A stretch of 64,000 nucleotides of DNA, from contig OV277868.1 of the NCBI GenBank assembly GCA_922989275.2, positions 52,388,216 through 52,452,215 on the forward strand, given 5' to 3'. This stretch comes from Gari tellinella (taxonomy: Eukaryota > Mollusca > Bivalvia > Cardiida > Psammobiidae). The notes under the pieces are model-generated. The model worked only from the letters and a program-made list of their open reading frames with translations, was not told where the DNA came from and ran no database searches. The translations under genes were made by a program, and so were the position numbers. Below are positions 36,701 through 48,700 of this stretch, piece after piece (within the stretch, counting starts at the first letter, position 1; the number at the start of each line of letters is the position of its first letter).

Positions 36701-39700
36701 TAAAGCTGAAATGACAAAGTTTGGCAATTCAATCATTATTTTTATGTTACAAATAACTAATAAGCATGTTTAACCCTTTCCCCTATGGAAGCACCTTAAA
36801 CCCTTTGAACCCTAGTCCCGCATATAGGCGTGCTTTTCAAACAGTGTACATGTGAATAGTACACTTGTCCTATGCAAACAGTGAAGACCCTGATCAGAGG
36901 GCTCCGAAAGGAGCCCTCTGATCAGGTTCTTCACTGTTTGTCACAATGCCAAACATTTACAAAAACAACCCTTAAAAGTCAGAAATTGACTTTTTCCATT
37001 TAAAGTTTCAGGGAGGAAAGAGTTAAGCACACTTTATTTATTCATCCGGTGAATAAACTAGTTCCAGGTTTTACAGTAATAAACATGTATACCTCAAAAA
37101 AATATGTTCTATATCTAAGCAGATATAGTAGCTTAAAGTAGGCTGGAAGTAAAGAAGAATGCGCCTTAAGGTGCATTCTGCTTTACTTTCAACCTGCTTT
37201 AAGTACTAGTCACCTATTTTCAAAACTAGAAATGGGCTATGGGGTAAAGGGTTAACCCATTACTCCATAACCTGTTTTTAGTTTGGGTTCATTAACTTTT
37301 CCACTGAAGAAAAACAGTTATGTACTTTATAGAGTCATGAATATGCACCATTACAATTTTTCATATATCCTATACTACGGTATAGCCCTAATGCATATTC
37401 TGCTTTACTTGAGCCTGCTTTAAGCTACCTGCACTTTAAAGCAATATACTATCAGCCTTCCTTTAAGCTACCATCTACAGGGATATAAGAAATTTTCTTA
37501 TGCTGCCCATTCATTACTATTTTCTTCATTGGAGGCATTAATTAAAGGCATATCTACGGCTTAATTGTAAAATTTAACCACAGGAGCTTTCTGCATTTGC
37601 TGCAAACACATTCCAAATGCTGCAGATCGCAATTGGACATGTTGTTTGAGCTTTCTGAAATATACCGCCAGTCTCTTGTCAGAAGTTCAAGACCAAATTG
37701 TCAGCTCATTTTAGGCTGCCATCTACAAAGTGACTGGACAGCGAAGACTGATCATTAGACCCCATTAAATGAAGCCTTTTCTTGTCAGCTCCCCAAATCA
37801 TTCATCTTAAATAGAAACACTCTTCCCCCATACTGTATAGTCATATGTCAAGACTCACAATACAAATCATGAGCTGTTAAGATAATTATAGATCACTGGC
37901 CTCTCCTATGAGAACAACAGTAACGGGTAACTGGAAGATGATTATTGATAAGGTCACACAATGTAGTCAAGCCATCATCAGGAATGATATCTTAATCTTG
38001 CTAAAATTGAAATAATTTGTTTCTTTCTCTAGCTAGATGCTAACCCATTCACTCATAATAATGAGTATAGCAGGGCTCCAGATAAGGGGGAGTAAACTGA
38101 ACAAATCGAACATTTTCTCAATCATTTTCACACCAAATCTTATGGTGTACTACTCATAAGAATCGTCTCGAAGAGACGATTCTAATGAGTAGTGACACCA
38201 TAGGGTTTAATGCAGAAATAAAGATTTTAATTTTTGAAATCCTCATCTTGTATGGAGCTTGAGTATAGACATCCATATAGTTTACAGTGTACTTACAAAT
38301 AGTTCACTTGTCCTATGTAAAGAGTGTAGATCCAGTAGGACACTCTGAGTCTGATTAATAAATGTCTAGGACACTCTGAGTCTGATTAATAAATGTCTAT
38401 CTGAATTTTAAAGATATTTCTCTCTCAGTTTTCTGCCATTACCCAATTACCCCATAAAATAGCCTTCTTACGTATTTAAAATATTGCTCCACTGAAGAAA
38501 ATAGTTCCAATTTATACAATCAATAAATAAATTACATGTATGTATCATAAGAAATATTTTCTATGATTCTAGCAGATGGTAGCTTAAAGCAGGCTAGAAT
38601 TAAAGCAGAATGTGCCTTAAGACACATTCTGCTTTACTTTCAACCTGCTTTAAGTGGTCACCTATCTTCAATACTAGAAACAGGCTGTGGGGTAATGGGT
38701 TAAGGAGCACTACAATTATTCTACAAAATGTGGCTCCTGTCTCTACCTAATTACATTTTCCACACGATTTTTCTATTATTATTCTGCCAATAATCTACTA
38801 CCGTCATTCTCTGTGCAATTTAGATAGGCTTTAGGGACATTTTTTCCTGCTTCATTTCCGTGACAGGATCAATACTTCAATATCCTCGGCTAATCACAGT
38901 GGACACATCTCAAGGCCATTACCTCTAAGGTTCACTTAGTTAACTTTTTGAACTCTTGTTAATATTTTGTCTACCACAAATTCTTGTTAATATTTTGTCT
39001 ACCACAAATGACATCTGCAGGCTACTGTTCTAAAATTCTATTCAAAGTAGGACTAGATTACCAAAGAGTTTGGATCTTGATAAGACACATAAGTTACTAA
39101 ACACCTCATCTGGATTGAAACCGTTTGCAAGCTTTAGGTATTCACTGTTGGCTGCCAGCATGCAGAGATGTATATTGAAGAAATTTTGCAATTACCGCAA
39201 AACCTCTCTATTGCGACCACTAAATTTGTTTATTATTAGGTATTTAGGGCAGGTGACTGCTTAAAGCAAGGTGACAGTAAAACAAAACAGAAACTGTTAT
39301 CATTGAAGAAATTTTCTAATTACAGTAAAACCTTTCTATTCCAACCACTAAATTTGTTTATTATTAGGTATTTAGGGCAGGTGACTGCTTAAAGCAAGGT
39401 GACAGTAAAACAGAAAGCTCCCATTGGAGCTTTCTGTTTTACTGTCACCTTGCCATAAGCCTTAGTTGTAATAATAGAGAATTTTCTGTAGGTTGGATCC
39501 ATCAGCAGGACACTGGTAAGCCAAACCTGAATAATTGAAACTCGATCATGTCATTTGAACTTGCACAATTTCAGGTGACTGTGAACTATAATGCTTGAAG
39601 TTCGACTTAAATGAGGTTGAGATGTCAAGGATGAACAATAATTGATCCACTTTTGGTTTTCCCCCATTATGATGTGTACTTTCCAAAACAAGTTTTTAAA

Positions 39701-42700
39701 TTGCTTAAATAAGCCATTAAATCTCCATTTAGCAAACGTTGCATCAAACATTGATTATCTATTAACGAAAAAAATCTGCAAATTTACTGCACATTTCTAC
39801 AATTACCGTAACCCTCAACATGCTGGAACTTGATATATTCATCCTTTGCAAACAGTAAAGACCCAGATCAGAGAGCTCCTTGACCCCATAGCCCGTTTCT
39901 AGTTTTGAAGACAAGTCACCACTTAAAGCAGGTTGAAAGTAAATCAGAATGTGCCTGCTTTAAGCTATCATCTGATAGATTCATTTTCATGACTAAGAAT
40001 GGGAACTATTTTCTTCATTGAATGAATAAATTAAATGTGCTATAAAAAGGCTCTTCTATGGGAGAAAGGGTTAAGGAGCTATCTGATCTGGGTCTGCATT
40101 GTTTGTTATACTCTAGATTATTTAGGGGAGAAAACTTAATTAAGATCAGTTGAAAATTCAGCATGCGGGTAAGGTATATGGAAGTTTTCTCCTATTATTC
40201 TACCATATTTTTCCCAGGGAGGAGTGATTTTTATTGCCCTGGATAATGATGAATAAATGTCTGTATAACCAGGGAGACTATATTGAATAGCTCCTGGTAT
40301 ATAACCAGGCACTGTAACTGACCTTTAGTGTTAATTTAGTATTCTCCTAAAACAGATTCATTCTCAAGCTATGAGAAATATGGAACTATTATACAGACTA
40401 TAATAGATCAATATTTGGGTAATTAGACTAGACCCCAATAAGATGGTAAAAAGATTGGGAGATATGATAAATTAGGTTGAGTCAAAATCAATCTGTTCCT
40501 TGTCCCTACATTGTACTTGTAATGATAGGTCAAAGTGGTCATAAGTGACTGATGAAATGAAGATAAATTAATGTGAGTCATTTGGACAGTAGGCAGCTTC
40601 AGGGCTGCCATTTCTTCGGATTTTTCCTAAGTATTCGGATTTTAATCCTAGCAGATCGTAGCTTTAAACAGGCTGAAAGTAAAGCAGAATGCGCCTTAAG
40701 GCGCATTCTGCTTTACATTCAATCTGTTTTAAGCAGTCATGTGTCTTCAAAACAAGAACCAGATTATGAGGTAAAGGTACTATAAGTAAAATTGCGTCTG
40801 AAAATTTGAAATCTTAGGATTTTTATGATCCACTTATGGCAGCCCTGCAGCTTAAATTGCAACTCTTTCCTCCCTGAAACTTTAAATGGACAATTCCAGT
40901 TTCCATTTTAGTCTAGTCTATTTCTGACTTTTAAGGGTTGTTTTTGTCAATGTTTGGCATTATGACAAACAGTGAAGACCCTGATCAGAGGGCTCCTTTC
41001 GGAGCCCTCTGATCTGGGTCTTCACTGTTTGCATAGGACAAGTGTACTGTTCACATGTACACTGTTTGAAAAGGACGCCTATATGCGGGACTAGGGTTCA
41101 AAGGGTTAACCAAAATGGAAGTCCTGCAGAAAGCTCCGTTGAAACTCCATACTTCGAACTTGCGTTAGTTAGATTATAGAAATATACCCATATTTCAAAG
41201 TTGAAACGTGGCTAAGCCACGTTTTAACTTTGAAATCAGGGTTCGACATTGGCCTACGTCCGATAGACATTCACTAGTAACGGCGATGTTCGGTCTAGTG
41301 ATCCCTCGCAGTTACTAACCCGAATGGTCTAGTTAAAATCTGAGGATGATTTTTTTAAATTCACGCATTTAGAAAATGACATCATTATGTTCAAGCTAAA
41401 AATCCTACCCAGTTCGCCACTGTGGTTTCAGACAAGTAGGTTGCTCAGACCTCAAAACTGTTTCCGCATCTAAATAAAGCACGCAGTCGGGAAATCCTTG
41501 TTCTAAAATTAGCAGTAGTAACTATCCCGCAGTAATTAGGGTGATGAGTAAAATCCGGTTCAGTTACGAAAAATATCGGTGTGATTAATTGATCATCTCG
41601 CGCTATACTTAAAACACCTGATTGTGTTGATAACAGTTACGTTTTGAATGTTTTTAGAATTGATCATTTTTAATTAGAAAGGTACAATATCCGAAAAGGT
41701 AACTGCAGTCTCAGTTTTTGGGATTGAAAATGACAATTTATTCTGCGAACCGATATTTCTCGGTAGTTACCGGATATTACACTTTCCCACGCTTTTCACT
41801 ACCATGATTGTCGTAAGTATCTTCAATGCAATTATTTTACCTAAAACACAATTTTGTATCAATTTTTACGTGCGAAACCGAAATCAATCCCAATTCTGAT
41901 ATATTATTTGTTTTGTTAACGAAAATATCCATTTTTCTGCCAAGTATAAGTACGACATTCAGCGAACGCTTTTTAGTTTATGTACATCGTAACGTCAAAT
42001 CATGTCAGATTTATTCAGCTTTGGTTTTAATGGTAAGAAAAAGGAAGAGAAAGGGGCGAGTACAGCTACGGCGGAGTCAAAGACACGCTATGAAAAGCAA
42101 AAAAGACAGAGAAAGTTTTGCGAAATTATTGAAGTTTACCAAAGATTCAGTTGTTTCTGTTTGGTCTACCAACTTTTTGGTCTGGTCTAGTAATGTTTGC
42201 AGGCTACAAGACCGAATGTCTAGTGAAAAAAAAGTTAATGTCGAACCCTGGAAATGCGGGTATGTTCGACTAAATCAAGATTGATTTATTGAAATTAAAC
42301 ATGAAATATCTGTATAATCGATTTAAAGGAGTTCAAATTAACGAGTTTCATCTGTAGATGTTTCTGTTTTACTTTCATTTTGAGCTAAACCAATGAAAGC
42401 ATGCTCTTTTGAGTGAGAATGTAATCAGGGCTGTTCTCTATATGTTTATTACAAAAGCAAATTGGATTGACAGCATGTTTCCCTGGTATGTTTATTTCAA
42501 GCCCTTGCAGATAACACAAACAGAATTACTGTTACTCTTGTGTCAGGCAAACACAAATTTAAGAAGTTTGAGGATCTCTAAAGACACGTTATCGCTAAAT
42601 GCAGGAGCTTTCTGCATTATACATATCCTGCATTAAGCAAGTATTACTTTTACTTTCACGGATGAGAATGGTTGTTTAAACAAGTACATTTCTTATTTCA

Positions 42701-45700
42701 CTACTAGACTTTTACAGTCAGGCCCCTCAATATAACAGGGCTCCAGATAAGGGGGAGTGAACTGAACAAAACCAACATTTTCTCACTTATTTCAGCACCA
42801 AATCCTATTTTGTTACTACTCATTAGAATCGTCTCTATCGTCACCATAGAGTTGAAAGCAGAAAAAATATTTTAATTTTTTAAATGTCCCCCTTATCTGG
42901 AGCCCTGATATAAGTTAATTCATTCATGCCTGCAACTTTCAATAGACAATTCCTGATTTCAATAAAGTCTAGTCCAATCTTGACTATTTAGGGTTGTTTT
43001 TAACAAGTGATTACAAAATGACAATCAGAGCAAACTCTAATCAGAGGGGTCTTTCAGGTCTGGAGCTCTCCGATTCGACAACTTAATTTTTCACTAGGAA
43101 ATTTCTGTAAATGACTAGGATACTGGTCACTAGGGTTGAATGAGTTTACCCACTACCCCATAGCCTGTTTTTAGTTTTGAAGACAAGTGACTACTTAAAG
43201 CAGGTTAAAAGTAAAGCAGAATGTGCCTTAAGGCACAATCTGCTTTACTTTCAGCCTGCTTTAAGCTATCACCTGCTAGAATGTAGAAACTATTTCTTTT
43301 TGTACAAGTTTATGACTATAAATTAAAATTATTTTCTTTAGTGGAGGAATAAATTGGAGGCGTAAAAAGGCGTATTCTTGGGAATGGGTTAACTGTGTAA
43401 TTGTTTATACCTACCAGTCTACTGAGTTAAGTGAGTCACCGAAGCCTGGTGTATCGACAACTGTGAGCCGTAACTTCACACCTCGCTCCTCTATCTCCAC
43501 CGTTGAAGCATCTATTTTTACTGTCTGCTGTATTTTCTCTGAAACACACAGAAAAAGTAAAATTAATCATTTTACCAATCCTTTACACATTCTTAACAAG
43601 TATTATCTTACAGCACAAAATACAAACATTGGTTCCATGGCAAGGCACTGAAAAAGTACATCTATACATCGTCATAACTGTTCATGTTTAACTATTTGCA
43701 TGCTAGCGGGCAGCGGCGGATATATGTGCCACAGTGATTACCTTTGCAAACAGTTTGGATCCTGATGAGATGCAGCGTAACACTGCATCTCATCAAGATC
43801 CCAATTGTTTGACACTCTGACCCTGTTTTGAAAAGAAAATTAGAAAATTCTATTTTTAGAATCAGCAGAAGACAATCGTTGCAGACAAAATCATTATTCG
43901 TTGAGGCTGATACCACTGAACCCATTGTCTGAATATTGCAATGCTCACTCCCTCTGGGCTTGCTGGAAGATTCCTTTTTCGATATACAAGGGTCATCTTC
44001 GGACACTATAATTTCAGTCCATACAGCATATTTCATATGAAATAGCAAACAGTGCAGATCCTGGTAAGTTCTGCTATTTTGTACATACAGTATCTTAAGC
44101 TCTAAATTGCCAAATTCAGACAATAAAACATGGGAAAATATTGTGTCTTTATTTCAGAAAATATAATAATATAAGCCAGGGAAACCATGAATATGGTATA
44201 CAGGATTGCTCTTTGGGAAACTTTATGAGTTAAACTTTAACATGAGCTTATATCTTCTACATATCGATTTACATAAACAATAAATGTTCACTATTACATC
44301 CTCTTATAGAAAACAACTCACTGATGGTGTTGATAATTGTGGGTAGCTTAAATCAGGATGAAAGTAAGGCAGAAAGCTCCTTCAGGAGCTTTCTGCCTTA
44401 CTTTCATCCTGATTTATAAGGAGTCAAGACACTAAATTTTAAGTTTTAATATACATGTATTGGACTGTTATGTTGCAACTTTTTGTGTTATTATAACTCA
44501 ATATGTTAAGCACAGTTTGCTCTTTAAAGTAGCATGCCAAAATCTCTAAAGAAAAGTGATTGCTTAATGCAGAAGAAAAGTAAAGTTGAAAACTTTAAGT
44601 TTGTCCTGCACCAAGCTTCCATCTGTTGTAAAAACTAATTTTGGAGGCTGCTAATAACCCCAGTTTGACTGTGGTTTTAATAATCTCTCCCTGCCTGTCA
44701 CTCTTTATTAGCAAGCTAACAAGTTTTATTAGGTGTAATTCAATTCTTTCTTCTGAGGAAGCATTAAACTTTAATGAACTGTAGCATTGTACTCCCTGGT
44801 AGTTCTTTGAACACACTCATGCCAAGTACATGAACAGTAAACGAGGGACTGTATTGTTATAATTCCCTCATTGCTCTACATCCTGATCAAGTGTACAGGG
44901 CTCCAGATAATGGGAGTATTTCAAAAACAAAAATCTTTTTTTCTGCATTAAACCCTATAGTGTCACTACTGATTAGAATCGTCTCAAAGAGACAATTCTA
45001 GTGGTTATGAGTAGTACACCATAGGATTTGGTTTCTGAAGTTAGTTAGGAAATGTTCGATTTGTCCAGTTTACGTACTCCCTATTATGGTGAGTGTCTGA
45101 TCAGGATGCAAACTGTTACGCTTGTTTTCATATTTCTTTAGTCAGTACTCTAAGAAGTATCTATTACAACTTTGTAGTTTATAGCTTAAAGCAGGTTGGA
45201 AATAAAGCAGAATGCCCCTTAAGAGGCATTCTGCTTTATTTTAAAGCTGCTTTAAAGACTTTTCCTCAGTCCATTGAGGGACCACCAGCATATTGTTCTG
45301 GAGGTGTCAATGTAACTGTAAAGCATGTGCACCACAATCTCAGTTTACCTGGTGAGGTCCAGATTATACTCATGCTCTAGTGATTTTCTATGGTTATTTC
45401 TAACCAAACTATCAAATAAACATAAGACGATTCAATGGTTCAATATGCACAAGACCAATGCTTTTTGCAAGGAAATTGAAGTAAATAATCTGGCAAGGTG
45501 TTATGACCAAAAGGTCGTCAGGAGATGTCTTTAAGTGGTCACCGTTCTTCAAAATTAGAAACAGGATATGGGGTAATAGGTTTACTGAAAATAAAACCTT
45601 CCAATAAATACAAGGGAAGAAATCTTTGAAAATACAAATGTACTTATCATTCTAGAGACGCTTAATTATTTTTTCAGAAATATTAAAGAAGTCTGAAATA

Positions 45701-48700
45701 ACAAATTATGTTTTGATTTCCCAGTGTTGCAAACATGATTATAGGATTGGGAAATAACTTCATTTATCTCTAATTTAAAACCTGGTTTTGCTGTTAATTA
45801 AAATTCCAAGAATGTTCAATTGCCCCGATATGATGAAATTCTTTACTAACAAGGAATATCTAAATTCAATACAAACTGTGTTACAATGACTTGCTGTCTT
45901 TCAGTGTGAATGAAAATATAGTTGTTTCTGTACATTTCGATTTTATTGAAACTCTTAGTTAACTTCTATCTACAGTTCTAAGTTAACCCTTAGCCTGCCA
46001 GTCACGACTATAGCTCCATATGCAAACAGCTTGGATCCGGATGAGACGCCAGGTAACTCGGCGTCTCATCCGGATCCAAGCTGTTTGACACTCGGACAAC
46101 ATTTTCAGCAATTTTGAGCAACTTTGAAGCACTTTGAAACTTCAAGCAGACGAGAAATATAGCAGACGACAATTTATTTGGCGGGCTAAGGGTTAAATTG
46201 TGATGTTACTAGTTAAATGATATTATATGAACTTATCTCACATGTTCTTAAGACACTTTTCAGCTTCTTTAAACCCTTTACTCTATAGATACACCTTTTT
46301 ACCCAATTTATTCATTCCTTGACTTAAGAAAATAGTTACTTTATGCAGTGATGAATATATTGCACCATAAAGAATATTTTCTTCATCATAACAGATGCAG
46401 ACTAAAAGTAAAGCAGAATGTGCCTTAACCCATTCCCTCATAAAGACGCCTTTTTACGCCTTTCAATTTATTCCTCTACTGGAGAAAATAGTTCCAAATT
46501 ATACAGTGATGAATCTCTATCATAAAAATTATTATCTGAATTCTAGCAGATGATGGCTTAAAGCAGGCTGAAAGTAAAGCAGAATGTGCCTGAGGCACAT
46601 TCTGCTTTACTTTCAACCTGCTTTAAGTGACCACCTGTTTTCAAAACTAGAAACAGGCTATGGGGTAATGGGTTAAGGTGCATTTTGCTTTACTTTCTGT
46701 CTGCTTTAAGTGGTAACCTAGCTGGCTTCAGAACTAGAATCACACCATGGAGTAAAGGGTTAAAGAGCTATTTTTTGCCATGTTAATGCAGATTTCAGCA
46801 AATTTTGTAAAGTCTTTCAAAAAACATTAAGAACCATCAAGTTTTCTCAGGCTGAACAAGCAGTCAATTTTAAAGAGATATATAGAGTCAGTTGTTCACT
46901 TTCTTACATAAATACTGTCTACCGGTATGTCTTTTATATCTGAAAGTGATTTTTACTTCCTCATGGATGTTACTCTGCATCTCATAAAGATCCAAGCAGT
47001 TTTCAAGAGTTAGTATGCATAAAAGCTTAGGTTAACATCGTAATCATACATGGTTTAGCTAAATGACTATTATTTGCATGGACATGAAGCTGTTAAGAAG
47101 ATCGACTCCTTGATGCAGAACCACGTTTAAAGCAGAAAGTTCTGATAGCAACCTTCTGCTCTACCTTTATCCTGCATAAAATTGCCACTATAGTTAAAGT
47201 CCAATGTGTATCTGCAAAGGGAGTCAACTAAAGTTTTGACAACTAACTGATTGATCAGTACCAATATACAAGATGAAGGCACAGCAGAAAGCTCCAACAG
47301 GGGCTTTCTGCTTTACTTTAATCTTACTTAAAGCTGTCACCTGTCTTTTAACAATATTATCAATTATTCTACCAATGGTTGTTATAGATGGGATGTTTGT
47401 AATAAGAGGGGTTTTATTGTACATTAATAGTTCATGACTGTGGTATATGTACTTATATTACATGGCAATGGCTAGTCTTATACACCTGGCTCACTGGGGC
47501 CCTGTATAATGGCCTGTATCACATTCACCTGCCAGGCACACCCAATTAAACAAATCTGGCATAAACCAGATAACACAGGAAACATAAACAACTCAAACCT
47601 CAACAGATTATTACAGAATTAGAAACACTATATTCCCTTATGTACTAAAAACTTTTTCTTTCTTTTTCTTTTTGTTTGCCTATATAAATAACAGTCAATT
47701 AAGACTTCCTTGTTGTTTTAAATCAATTAAATTTTTTTCTATCAGGGATGTTTTCAAGATAAAAATTCAAAATAAATCAACTTCCTCTTTTTACATTTAT
47801 TATCTTAGCTTCCGATCATGGAAGTATTTCAGGTATTCAACCCTTTACTCCAAAGCCTGTTTCTACTTTTGAAGGCAGATGAACGTTAAAGCAGGTTGAA
47901 ACTTGAAAGTAAAGCAGACTGTGCCTAACTTTCAGCCTGCTTTAAGCTATACCATCTGCTAGAATATAGAAAACATTTCTTATGGTGCATATTCGTTACT
48001 GAACTTTCTTCAGTGGAGGAATTAATTAAATGCGTAAAAAGTGTATGATATATCTATCAAGTAATATGGCATTGGCAAACATCAAAGACTTTACCAAGCT
48101 TTGGCAATGAAGATGATTTACTAATTACTTTTTTCAGTGTATGTAATTATAACATAAACAAATGCAAATACAGCAATTCATTAGCAATGTCTTTAACCCT
48201 TTGAACCCTAGTCCCGCATATAGGCGTCTTTTCAAACAGTGTACATGTGAATAGTACACTTGTCCTGTGCAAACAGTGAAGGCCCAGATCAGAGGGCTCC
48301 GAAAGGAGCCCTCTGTTCAGGGTCTTCACTGTTCGTCAGTAATGCCAAAATTGACAAAAAACAACTCTTAAAAGCCAGAAATGGACTAGACAAAAATCGA
48401 AACTGGAATTGTCCATTTAAAGTTTCAGGGAGGAAAGAGTTAACCCAAGGGTGACACTTCATATTGAGATAAGTGTAACTAATTAATCTGAATATAAGAG
48501 TAACATACAGTCGAATTTCGATATCTTGAACTCGATTAATTCGAACTATCGGATTTGTCGACACATGGATTGTATGCTCAAATATACCCGTATTTCAAAG
48601 TTAAAACGTGGCTTAAAGCCACGTTTTAACTTTGAAATACAGGTATGTTCGACCAAACGGAGCTCGAGATATCGAAGTTCAACTGTACTATATACAGTGT

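Noticed and set aside
43692..44123. 143-codon reverse frame, the second longest on that strand.
   Set aside because: It runs through a T2 hairpin fragment and unrelated flanks, with no domain; chance open frame.
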